This document shows, piece by piece, positions 26,869 through 34,606 of a stretch of DNA of 64,000 bases; the stretch's first letter is position 1, and each line of letters opens with the position of its first letter. Position numbers and translations under genes: made by a program. The notes beneath the pieces are model-generated. The model did no database searches and was not told the DNA's origin. It worked only from the letters and a program-made list of their open reading frames with translations. The stretch is from an uncultured Ruminococcus sp. (GTDB lineage Bacteria > Bacillota > Clostridia > Lachnospirales > Lachnospiraceae): the NCBI GenBank assembly GCA_900066355.1, contig FMEL01000001.1, forward strand, positions 315,848 through 379,847, in the 5' to 3' direction.

Positions 26869-27417
26869 AAACGACAACCCCAGTTTCATAATCCCTGCGA
26901 AAACCATAACCCCTATGGGATTCATCTTTAATTTTTGCAGCAATGCAAAACATATCACAAAAATTATCATCAGACTCCAATTTGTATTTATCAATTTAAT
27001 GGCTGCATTCCCCCAGAATGCAGTTATTAAAATTGATATACCTGCAGAAGCGATCATCGCTATGACTGCCGGTCTTAAAGCATTCAATATTCCCTGCAGC
27101 ATTCCCATTTTTCTATACTTCAAATATACTTTCGCAATGATCATAACGATCACACAGGATGGCAGGACACATCCTCCTGTAGCTACAATTGCTCCCGGAA
27201 TCCCTGCAATTTTGATTCCAACAAAAGTCGCCGCATTTATTGAGATTGGCCCCGGAGTCATCTGAGAGATTGTAACCAGATCTGTAAATTCTGATATATC
27301 CAGCCAGTGATGGATAGTCACCACCTGTTCCTGGATCAGCGGCATTGCCGCATATCCACCTCCAAAGCTGAACATTCCCACCTGCAAAAAACTTACAAAC
27401 AAATATAAATAGATCAT
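26857..27417 (-). CDS. chromate transporter, short subunit B
   Basis: 186 residues, about five membrane segments. The CHR signature is complete: FSFGGGYAAMPLIQEQVV, then TDLVTISQMTPGPISINAAT and FVGIKIAG. Short CHR proteins work in pairs and are proposed to be anion exporters (chromate or sulphate). Its ATG overlaps the stop of the partner gene by four bases (ATGA), so translation is coupled. The real substrate in an anaerobe is uncertain. Confidence 0.9.
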   Translation of the reverse strand: MIYLYLFVSFLQVGMFSFGGGYAAMPLIQEQVVTIHHWLDISEFTDLVTISQMTPGPISINAATFVGIKIAGIPGAIVATGGCVLPSCVIVMIIAKVYLKYRKMGMLQGILNALRPAVIAMIASAGISILITAFWGNAAIKLINTNWSLMIIFVICFALLQKLKMNPIGVMVFAGIMKLGLSFLQR

Positions 27418-27980
27418 TTCTCTCCTCCCTTCTTTGAAAGGAAGGTTCTGATTACACCAATCATTCCACAGACAATGATTATATATACAACATTGATCTT
27501 ATATACGCACGAAGCTGCAAATGCTCCAGCCATGATCAATAGCGAAATCTTGTCTTTTTCCTGTGCAATTCCCACACCCATTTCATAAACCACTGATGCA
27601 ATCACAGCTCCAACACCAGCCTGCATTCCTTCAAGTATCTGACTGATAAAATAACTGTCACTGAAAGAATGATAACCAACTGATATCACGGAAATGATCA
27701 GAAACGGTGGAATGATCGTTCCCAGGATTGCGGTCACAGCACCCAAGATCCCAGCCAGTTTATATCCAATAACAATTGCACCATTTACTGCGATCGGCCC
27801 TGGTGAAGATTGGGCAATTGCAACCAGATCCAGCATTTCCTTCTCATCGATCCAATGATAATCATCCACAAATTTCTTTTTCATCAAGGTCACGATCACA
27901 TAGCCGCCGCCAAATGTAAATGTGCTGAGATATAAACATGAAAAGAATAATTTTCGTAGTATACTTTTCTTATTTTTCAC
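27414..27980 (-). CDS. chromate transporter, short subunit A
   Basis: The start is taken as GTG 27980, preceded by AGAAGGGG (27987-27994); a TTG further upstream lies at the edge of that site. 188 residues with the CHR motifs TFGGGYVIVTLMKKKF, VAIAQSSPGPIAVNGA and VIGYKLAG. It forms the two-gene chrA operon with the following gene. A long perfect palindrome (28002-28040) sits just upstream of the ribosome binding site and may be an operator or leader hairpin. Confidence 0.88.
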   Translation of the reverse strand: MKNKKSILRKLFFSCLYLSTFTFGGGYVIVTLMKKKFVDDYHWIDEKEMLDLVAIAQSSPGPIAVNGAIVIGYKLAGILGAVTAILGTIIPPFLIISVISVGYHSFSDSYFISQILEGMQAGVGAVIASVVYEMGVGIAQEKDKISLLIMAGAFAASCVYKINVVYIIIVCGMIGVIRTFLSKKGGEK

Positions 27981-28001
27981 AAGTTTTCCCCTTCTCAATC
28001 T

Positions 28002-28040
28002 TATACTAGATATGAACTCTCGTAATTCATATCTAGTATA
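28002..28040. promoter_or_regulatory. 15-bp perfect inverted repeat before the chromate transporter genes
   Basis: TATACTAGATATGAA and TTCATATCTAGTATA enclose a 9-base spacer. It lies about 8 bases upstream of the AGAAGGGG site of the chromate transporter operon. No T-run follows on the minus strand, so it is not a classical terminator. Operator, mRNA-stabilising leader or weak terminator of the polyamine operon are the options. Confidence 0.6.
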
Positions 28041-28166
28041 CCAGAATTCGGTTCATAAAGAAAAGCCCCTGGCATTTTGCCACAGACTTTCTTCTTATTT
28101 ATGGAAGATATTTCTCTGTCATGAGCAGTTAATCCGCTGACATGCACTCGAGAAAAAAGGAAGCCG

Positions 28167-29381
28167 TTATTCACGGCTTCCAAGTCTTTCCTTAAAATCC
28201 ATATAACCAAAATCTGTAAGCTGCTGCATCGTATTGTCAGCACGTCTGAGCCAGATATTCGGCAATGGCATTCCATTAAATGTATTGTTTTTGCAGGTAG
28301 TATAGATGGCCATATCTCCAAACATAAGAATATCTCCGTATTCCGGGAGCTGCCTGAATTTATAATCCCCGATCACATCTCCTGACAGGCAGGTCGGTCC
28401 TCCAAGGCGAACTGTAATCCCGTTTTCTTCTGTCTCATCTGTTCCCAAAAGCGGTGGAAGATAAGGCATTTCCAGTACATCCGGCATATGACAGGCTGCG
28501 CTGGCATCTACGATCGCGATCTGTGTCTCTCCGTTTTTCAGGACATCCAGTACGCTGGTCAGCAGAAAGCCTGCATTTAATGCCCACGCTTCTCCGGGTT
28601 CAAGATAAACCTCTGCCTTCCATTCCTCTTGTACTGTCCGGATACAGCGTTCCAGTCGTTCAATATCATAGCCTGGTCTTGTAATATGGTGACCTCCGCC
28701 AAAATTGATCCACTTCACCCTGGAAGCAAAATCACCAAAATACTTCTTTACGGAAACAAGCGTTGTCTCCAGATCATCGGAATCCTGCTCACAGAGAGTA
28801 TGGAAATGAAGTCCATCGAGTAAATCCAACAGTTCAGGATTTTTCTGAACTGCTTCATCCCACTGTGCTCTTGTTGTACCCATACGGCTTCCCTGAGCAC
28901 AGGGATCATAGATATCATGTCCTTCCTGGGTAGAACATTCCGGATTGATCCGCAGTCCGACGCTCTTTCCTGCTTCTTTTGCCCTTACACCAAAACGCAG
29001 AAGCTGAGAGGGTGAATTAAACACGATATGATCCGCATACTGAAGAAGTTCTTCAAATTCATCATCCCGGTAGCCTGCACAGAATACATGAACCTCTTTT
29101 CCCGGCATTTCCTCTGCTCCAAGTCGTGCCTCAAACAGCCCGCTGGCCTCTGTTCCTGCAAGATATGGTTCAAAACAGCGATAGCAGTCATAATTACTGA
29201 ACGCCTTCTGTGCCAGGAGCATCTTACATCCTGTCCGTTCAGATACTTCACCGAGCAGCTTTGCATTTTTTATAAGTGCTTTTTCATCCAGAATGTAGCA
29301 GGGTGTTTTTATGTTCTGGAATTCCGGCGGAATAATTCCGCCGGTGGCTGTAAACGGAGCTCTTTTATCCAATCCGCCCAT
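28167..29381 (-). CDS. nspC: carboxynorspermidine decarboxylase
   Basis: 404 residues, PLP-dependent fold III decarboxylase. The start overlaps the previous stop (TGATG). KTPCYILDEKALIKNAKLL opens the barrel; the PLP lysine is in MLLAQKAFS; HFHTLCEQ and GGGHHITRPGYD carry phosphate- and substrate-binding residues; DASAACHMPDVLEMPY ends the active site. It removes CO2 from carboxynorspermidine or carboxyspermidine to give (nor)spermidine. It is the last of five polyamine genes. A role on carboxyaminopropylagmatine is an alternative. Confidence 0.92.
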   Translation of the reverse strand: MGGLDKRAPFTATGGIIPPEFQNIKTPCYILDEKALIKNAKLLGEVSERTGCKMLLAQKAFSNYDCYRCFEPYLAGTEASGLFEARLGAEEMPGKEVHVFCAGYRDDEFEELLQYADHIVFNSPSQLLRFGVRAKEAGKSVGLRINPECSTQEGHDIYDPCAQGSRMGTTRAQWDEAVQKNPELLDLLDGLHFHTLCEQDSDDLETTLVSVKKYFGDFASRVKWINFGGGHHITRPGYDIERLERCIRTVQEEWKAEVYLEPGEAWALNAGFLLTSVLDVLKNGETQIAIVDASAACHMPDVLEMPYLPPLLGTDETEENGITVRLGGPTCLSGDVIGDYKFRQLPEYGDILMFGDMAIYTTCKNNTFNGMPLPNIWLRRADNTMQQLTDFGYMDFKERLGSRE

Positions 29382-30640
29382 CAGTCTACCAGCTTCGGAT
29401 CGTGACTTTCACTGCGTGGCAGACCATAACGGTCAAGAGCATCCAGAAATGGATCCGGATCAAATTCTTCTACAGTATATACACCTGGTCTGATCCATTT
29501 TCCTGTCAGCATCATAAGTGCTCCACACATTGCCGGAACACCTGTTGTATAGCTGATTGCCTGACTTCCTACTTCGTGATAGCATTCCTGATGATCACAT
29601 ACATTGTAGATATAGTATGTTTTTTCTTTTCCGTCTTTTACACCGGTAAAGATACAGCCAATATTTGTTTTTCCTTTTGTACGTGGTCCAAGGCTTGCCG
29701 GATCCGGAAGCAGTGCTTTCAAAAACTGGATCGGAACGATTTCCTGTCCATTGTACTGGATCGGTGTTGTAGAAAGCATTCCTACATCTTCAAGACAACG
29801 CATGTGATCCAGATAGCTCTGTCCAAAAGTCATGAAGAAACGGATACGTTTTACACCTGGGATTGTTTTTGCAAGAGACTCAATCTCTTCATGGTGGAGC
29901 AGATACATATCCTTGTCGCCAACCTGGTCGAAGTTATATTCTCTCTTGATATCCATCGGCGGGATTTCCACCCAGTGTCCATCTTCCCAGTAGCTTCCCG
30001 GTGCACTTACCTCACGAAGATTGATCTCCGGATTAAAGTTTGTCGCAAATGCATATCCATGATCACCGCCGTTGCAGTCCAGGATATCAATTGTATCAAT
30101 CTGGTCAAATTCATGCTTTAATGCATAGGCACAATAAGCCTGTGTAACACCCGGGTCAAATCCACATCCAAGAAGTGCTGTAAGTCCTGCATCTTCGAAT
30201 TTTTTACGGTATGCCCACTGCCAGGAATAATCAAAGTATGCGGAAAAGCCTTCTTCTTTGCAGCGTTTTTCATAGATGGCACGCCACTCTGGATCATCGG
30301 TATCTTCCGGCTCATAGTTTGCTGTATCCATATAATTTACGCCACATGCCAGGCACGCATCCATGATTGTCAGATCCTGATAAGGAAGGGCGATGTTCAT
30401 TACCAGATCCGGTTTATAGCTGTTGATCAGTTCGATCAGCTGATCTACATCATCTGCATCCACCTTAGCTGTAGTAAGAACAGTTTTTGTCTTTCCTTTC
30501 AGTTTTTCTACAAGCGCATCACATTTTTCCTTTGTACGGCTTGCAATACACATTTCTGTAAATACCTCATCAACCTGGCAACATTTCTGAATTGCCACAC
30601 TGGCTACTCCACCGCAGCCGATCACTAATACTCTGCTCAT
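29381..30640 (-). CDS. carboxynorspermidine/carboxyspermidine dehydrogenase (saccharopine dehydrogenase family)
   Basis: 419 residues. N-terminal NAD(P) fold VLVIGCGGVASVAIQKC; then NIALPYQDLTIMDACLACGV and MDTANYEPEDTDDP, typical of the saccharopine-dehydrogenase-like enzymes that condense aspartate semialdehyde with a diamine. ALLGCGFDPGVTQAYCAYAL marks the second half. It should form carboxyspermidine from putrescine (or carboxyaminopropylagmatine from agmatine), the substrate of the decarboxylase encoded next. AGGAG precedes ATG 30640; the gap to speB is 85 bases. Confidence 0.92.
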   Translation of the reverse strand: MSRVLVIGCGGVASVAIQKCCQVDEVFTEMCIASRTKEKCDALVEKLKGKTKTVLTTAKVDADDVDQLIELINSYKPDLVMNIALPYQDLTIMDACLACGVNYMDTANYEPEDTDDPEWRAIYEKRCKEEGFSAYFDYSWQWAYRKKFEDAGLTALLGCGFDPGVTQAYCAYALKHEFDQIDTIDILDCNGGDHGYAFATNFNPEINLREVSAPGSYWEDGHWVEIPPMDIKREYNFDQVGDKDMYLLHHEEIESLAKTIPGVKRIRFFMTFGQSYLDHMRCLEDVGMLSTTPIQYNGQEIVPIQFLKALLPDPASLGPRTKGKTNIGCIFTGVKDGKEKTYYIYNVCDHQECYHEVGSQAISYTTGVPAMCGALMMLTGKWIRPGVYTVEEFDPDPFLDALDRYGLPRSESHDPKLVD

Positions 30641-30725
30641 AATTCTTCTCCTTTTTATGTTGATATGTTACTATTTTCTCTTAATGTTGTTTTATGATGT
30701 CGGGACTTTTGACCCTGGTATCATT

Positions 30726-31583
30726 CTATTTTGCAATTGCCAGAAGCAGTTCACGAAGAACCTTGCAGGCTGTTGCAGTTGAAACACCACTCGCATCCAG
30801 CATGGGTGCAAGTTCATTGACATCTGCCCCTACCACATTTGCCTGAGAAACGGTACGGATTGCTTTAAGAAGCTCTAAAAAGCTCACACCTCCCGCCTCC
30901 GGAGTTCCTGTCCCCGGAAATACCGATGGATCCAGGCAGTCCAGATCAATTGTAAAATATACCGGAACCTGTTTCTCTTTCAGTTCTCTGATGGTCTCTT
31001 CCAGTCCTTCAAAAGTAAACGGATGAAAATCTGTGTGTCTGGAAGCAAACTGAAATTCTTCCCTCTCTCCGCTTCGGATACAGAACTGATGGATATGGCC
31101 ATCTCCCACAATTTCATGGCATCTGCGAAGAACACAGGCATGACTTAATTTTGCTCCGAGATAATCATCTCTTAAATCTGCATGAGCATCAAAATGGATA
31201 ATATGAAGATCCGGATATTGTGCGGCTACAGCACGCACCGCTGCCAGTGTTACCAGATGTTCTCCTCCAAGAAGCAGTGGGAATTTTCCTGCTCCCAGGA
31301 TTTCTTCTGCTCTCTTTTCAATGTCTGAAAGTGCCATTTCACTGCTGCCAAAGCAAAGCTCCAGATCCCCGCTGTCAAATACGCTGATGTCCATAAGGTC
31401 TTTATCCTGATACAGACTGTAGGTCTCCAGGCCAAAGCTCTCATGGCGCATGGCTGATGGGCCAAATCGGGCACCCGGACGAAAACTTGTTGTAGAATCA
31501 AACGGTGCACCATAAAGAACAATGGATGCTTCCTCAAAACTGCTTTCGCAGCCGATAAAAGTTTCTATATTAGGTAAAATCAT
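30726..31583 (-). CDS. speB: agmatinase / agmatine-type ureohydrolase
   Basis: 285 residues of the arginase/agmatinase fold with the binuclear manganese ligands: GGEHLVTLA (His), FDAHADLRDDY (Asp-His-Asp), and YFTIDLDCLDPSVFPGTG (Asp-Asp). These cover all six expected metal-binding residues. It converts agmatine to putrescine and urea; a related activity on aminopropylagmatine is known in some bacteria. GGAGG precedes ATG 31583, three bases after speE. Fits the arginine decarboxylase encoded first in the operon. Confidence 0.92.
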   Translation of the reverse strand: MILPNIETFIGCESSFEEASIVLYGAPFDSTTSFRPGARFGPSAMRHESFGLETYSLYQDKDLMDISVFDSGDLELCFGSSEMALSDIEKRAEEILGAGKFPLLLGGEHLVTLAAVRAVAAQYPDLHIIHFDAHADLRDDYLGAKLSHACVLRRCHEIVGDGHIHQFCIRSGEREEFQFASRHTDFHPFTFEGLEETIRELKEKQVPVYFTIDLDCLDPSVFPGTGTPEAGGVSFLELLKAIRTVSQANVVGADVNELAPMLDASGVSTATACKVLRELLLAIAK

Positions 31584-31586
31584 AAA

Positions 31587-32441
31587 TTAATCCTCCACTT
31601 CTTTCAGCATGTCTTCCAGAAAAGCCGGAAGATAAAATGCCCCTTTATGGAGTCTGGTCGTATAGTAGCGTGTACGAAGATTTAATGCGTTCCAGGCCTC
31701 TGCATCCAGATCATCTACCGGATGATATTTTTTACTTGCAAATCCGAACAGCCAGTAACCTGCAGCAAAGGTTGGGATATGTGCCTGATAAACACGGCTG
31801 ATCTGGAAAGTACTGGCAATCCTTTTATGGCTGCGCTGCATGGCATGTGCATCTTCTGCATAAAACGGGCTTCCCTGCTGGTTTACCATAATCCCGTCAT
31901 CCTTCAGTGCATTGTAACAGTTTCCGTAAAATTCCCGGGTAAACAATCCTTCAGACGGACCAAACGGATCAGAGGAATCCACGATGATCAGGTCATATTT
32001 TGCTTCACATCTTCGGATAAATCGCAGCGCATTTTCATAATGAAGATGAACTCTTCTGTCATCCAGTCTGCAGGCATTTCCCGGAAGATAGGCACGACAG
32101 GCCTCAACAACCATCGGATCCATTTCTACCAGATCAATATGACGCACTCTGTCATATCTGGTCAGTTCACGGACAACGCCACCATCTCCGGCACCGATCA
32201 CCAGAATATCTTTTGCTTCTTTATGGACCGACATCGGCACATGCGTGATCATCTCATCATAAATAAATTCGTCACGCTCTGTCAGCATTACATTTCCGTC
32301 CAGAGTCAGCACACGGCCAAATTCCGGTGTCTCAAAAATATCAATTCTCTGATACTCACTCTGTCTGGAATAAAGATGGCGGTTTACCCGGATACTGTGT
32401 TTCACATCCGGTGTATGAAATTCTGAAAACCACATTTCCAT
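31587..32441 (-). CDS. speE: spermidine synthase (aminopropyltransferase)
   Basis: The ATG at 32441 is eight bases after GGAGG and is preferred over the ATG at 32447 that overlaps the speA stop. 284 residues. SAM-fold motif ILVIGAGDGGVVREL, then DLVEMDPMVVE and IIVDSSDPFGPSEGLFT with the catalytic Asp, YxFGFASKK near the end. It transfers an aminopropyl group from decarboxylated SAM to putrescine. No SAM decarboxylase (speD) lies in the window, while an alternative carboxyspermidine route is encoded in the same operon. Confidence 0.92.
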   Translation of the reverse strand: MEMWFSEFHTPDVKHSIRVNRHLYSRQSEYQRIDIFETPEFGRVLTLDGNVMLTERDEFIYDEMITHVPMSVHKEAKDILVIGAGDGGVVRELTRYDRVRHIDLVEMDPMVVEACRAYLPGNACRLDDRRVHLHYENALRFIRRCEAKYDLIIVDSSDPFGPSEGLFTREFYGNCYNALKDDGIMVNQQGSPFYAEDAHAMQRSHKRIASTFQISRVYQAHIPTFAAGYWLFGFASKKYHPVDDLDAEAWNALNLRTRYYTTRLHKGAFYLPAFLEDMLKEVED

Positions 32442-32443
32442 TG

Positions 32444-33913
32444 TCATTCCCTCCCTGTCAGAACATTCAGTCTCAAAATATCAGGATCTTCAGGTCCCGT
32501 CATGTTACAGCCCTTTGCCTTGGCATATTCAATATAATCCAGGATCTCTGCTGTGATACGTTCCCCCGGTGCAAGAATCGGAATTCCAGGCGGATAGCAC
32601 ATCACAAATTCACTGCAGACCTTACCCTCGGTTTCACGAAGCGGCAGACTGCATTTATCCGCATAAAAAGCATCCTGCGGGCTGGTCACTACCTGAGGAT
32701 CAATATATTCCTGGCTCAGAAGTCCTGAACCATCTGTCTGAAAACGTCTGCGGATCTCTGCGAGCGCACTCACAAGCCGCTCTACTTCCTGTGCACGGTC
32801 TCCTATGGAAAGGTAGGCAAGAATATTACCGATATCTCCAAACTCTATCTGAATATCATATTCGTCACGCAGAATATCATACACTTCGATTCCTGCAAGT
32901 CCGATATCCAGCGTATGTACGCTTAATTTAGTTATATCAAAATCAAAAACGGAGTTTCCGTTTACCAGTTCTTTGCCAAACGCATAATAACCGCCGATCG
33001 CATTGATTTCCTCTCTGGCATATTCTGCCATATCTGCTACCTGGTGAAAGATCTGACGGCCGCGCTGTGCAAGGTTTCTTCTCGAGATATCAAGGCTTGA
33101 CATCAGAAGATAGCTTCCTGATGTCGTCTGTGTCAGATTGATGATCTGGCGCACATAGCCGGCATGTACGTCCGGACCTGTAAGAAGAAGGCTTGACTGT
33201 GTAAGACTTCCTCCACTCTTATGCATGGACACAGCTGCCATATCTGCACCTGCTGCCATAGCAGAGACAGGAAGACCTCCTCCAAAATAAAAATGCGTTC
33301 CATGTGCCTCATCTGCCAGACAAAGCATTCCTGCATCATGAGCCATCTTAACGATCGCACGCAGGTCACTGCATATTCCGTAATAAGTCGGATTGTTTAC
33401 CAGTACTGCAACTGCCTTTGGATGTTCTTTTATCGCTTTCTCCACCTGTTCCCTTTTCATTCCAAGGGAGATTCCAAGCCGCTGATCTACTTCCGGGTTT
33501 ACATAAACGGGAATCGCACCACACAAAACAAGTGCATTCAAAACACTCCTGTGAACGTTACGTGGCAGTATGATCTCATCTCCACGTTTGCAGGCAGTCA
33601 GGACCATCGTCTGAACAGAACTTGTCGTGCCTCCTACCATCAGAAATGCATGTGCTGCTCCAAAGGCATCTGCTGCCAGTTCTTCTGCCTCCCGTATTAC
33701 AGATACCGGATGACAGAGATTATCCAGTGGCTTCATACTGTTAACATCAACACCTACACATTTTTGTCCCAGAAATTCTGTCAGCTCCGGATTGCCTCTT
33801 CCGCGCTTATGGCCAGGTACATCAAATGGTACAACCCTCATACGACGGAAAGTCTCCAGAGCTTCATGTATCGGTGCATGATTCTGGTTTAATTTAAAAC
33901 GACTTCCTTTCAT
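32444..33913 (-). CDS. speA: arginine decarboxylase (Orn/Lys/Arg decarboxylase family, short form)
   Basis: 489 residues counted from the second of two adjacent ATGs; GGAGG lies four bases before it. PLP fold I decarboxylase: RVVPFDVPGHKRGRGNPELT at the start, GGTTSSVQTMVLTACKRGDE, LADEAHGTHFYFGG, and the PLP lysine in VSMHKSGGSLTQSSLLL. Length and motifs match the short Bacillus-type SpeA without the N-terminal wing domain. The downstream agmatinase supports arginine as substrate over lysine or ornithine. First gene of the operon, controlled by the structured leader. Confidence 0.9.
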   Translation of the reverse strand: MKGSRFKLNQNHAPIHEALETFRRMRVVPFDVPGHKRGRGNPELTEFLGQKCVGVDVNSMKPLDNLCHPVSVIREAEELAADAFGAAHAFLMVGGTTSSVQTMVLTACKRGDEIILPRNVHRSVLNALVLCGAIPVYVNPEVDQRLGISLGMKREQVEKAIKEHPKAVAVLVNNPTYYGICSDLRAIVKMAHDAGMLCLADEAHGTHFYFGGGLPVSAMAAGADMAAVSMHKSGGSLTQSSLLLTGPDVHAGYVRQIINLTQTTSGSYLLMSSLDISRRNLAQRGRQIFHQVADMAEYAREEINAIGGYYAFGKELVNGNSVFDFDITKLSVHTLDIGLAGIEVYDILRDEYDIQIEFGDIGNILAYLSIGDRAQEVERLVSALAEIRRRFQTDGSGLLSQEYIDPQVVTSPQDAFYADKCSLPLRETEGKVCSEFVMCYPPGIPILAPGERITAEILDYIEYAKAKGCNMTGPEDPDILRLNVLTGRE

Positions 33914-33916
33914 CAT

Positions 33917-34260
33917 TCCTCCAATTCCAGTTTCCTTTTACATAAAAAAACGCAGATCAGGGCACTAAGCCACAAACCTGCGTTTGATCTGTATTCGCAT
34001 GCGTATCAGAGTCTATATAGCAATCATACTTTTACTACTCTTATTGATCGTTTCACAAGTCTGCGCTTCTGACGCATCTCGGTTATCAAAGGAACCTACT
34101 TATAAAATTTGAGCTTTTAACTCAATCAATAAGGTAACCAAAGTTACCATAATCGGCAGTGGACCCGGCTGTCCGCATGGCCTTAACCCTGACGGGTGGT
34201 CCTAAACAATTGCTTTGAAAAGACTCTGTCTGTTACTCTGCATCTTCGTCTCTCAAAATT
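33917..34260 (-). ncRNA. structured leader RNA of the polyamine operon, class not recognised
   Basis: On the minus strand, from a consensus promoter to speA, about 340 nt fold plausibly as: GGACC (34198-34202) with GGTCC (34161-34165) closing two hairpins (CCCGTCAGGG; GGC..GCC); GGTAAC/GTTACC (34133-34148); CTTATTGAT (34125-34133) with ATCAATAAG (34040-34048) closing a domain in which AAGT/ACTT joins GGTT/AACC and TGCG/CGCA hairpins; then a terminator. The terminator's 3' arm can instead pair as CAGATCA (33985-33991) with TGATCTG (33953-33959). This is riboswitch or attenuator architecture. It does not match the known classes I could recall. Confidence 0.6.
33950..33983 (-). terminator. attenuator/terminator in the speA leader
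   Basis: ACGCAG (33978-33983) pairs with CTGCGT (33950-33955) and is followed by seven T on the minus strand, 30 bases before the speA start region. It must be bypassed for the operon to be expressed. Confidence 0.75.
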
Positions 34261-34266
34261 CACCTA

Positions 34267-34295
34267 ATCATATCATGTTGAAAAAAAACTGTCAA
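34267..34295 (-). promoter_or_regulatory. sigma-70-type promoter of the polyamine operon
   Basis: On the minus strand TTGACA (34290-34295), a 17-base spacer, and TATGAT (34267-34272). Transcription would start near 34260. Confidence 0.8.
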
Positions 34296-34332
34296 GTTCC
34301 GCTTCATCCTCAACATGTAGAATCAAAAATCC

Positions 34333-34474
34333 GTTACTGTTCACTCCGTTCACAGCAACTTGGTCAAAATCCATTCCAAATCACCTTCGGTGATGGGATT
34401 TTGCCCCGTATGTCTCGGGATTTTGCCATATTCATGGCAAAACACCTCGCGGGATATTACCTGTGAACAGTTAC
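34333..34474. repeat. dispersed hairpin element, family C (left of the Rpn gene)
   Basis: GTTACTGTTCAC (34333-34344) pairs with GTGAACAGTTAC (34463-34474), 11 of 12. Inside are TCACC/GGTGA, AAAATCC/GGATTTT and TTTTGCCAT/ATGGCAAAA hairpins and the tag CCTCGCGGGATATTACCTG. The outer arms are flanked on both sides by AAAAATCC. A shorter relative is at 35780-35827. Confidence 0.65.
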
Positions 34475-34496
34475 AAAAATCCCTATAACTAACGTA

Positions 34497-34538
34497 AAAA
34501 TGTCGTCTCACCATCCTTAGACAGTAAAACGACATTTT
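34497..34538 (-). terminator. terminator of the Rpn gene
   Basis: AAAATGTCGT (34497-34506) pairs with ACGACATTTT (34529-34538), followed by T on the minus strand, about 70 bases after the Rpn stop codon. The loop (ACCATC..AGACAG) resembles the hairpin at 39341-39375. Confidence 0.7.
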
Positions 34539-34606
34539 CTTACTTACATCTTTTGATTTGGTTTGTTTCCATTTTGAGCTTTATTAAATGATACGGTATT
34601 TCTATA

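Noticed and set aside
31722..32426. Plus-strand open frame of 234 codons over speE
   Set aside because: Shadow of speE with no motif or start signal.
34141..34210. GGGTGGTCC on the plus strand, similar to a T-box GGGTGG sequence
   Set aside because: It is on the strand opposite to the promoter and terminator, and the T-box specifier and terminator layout is absent.
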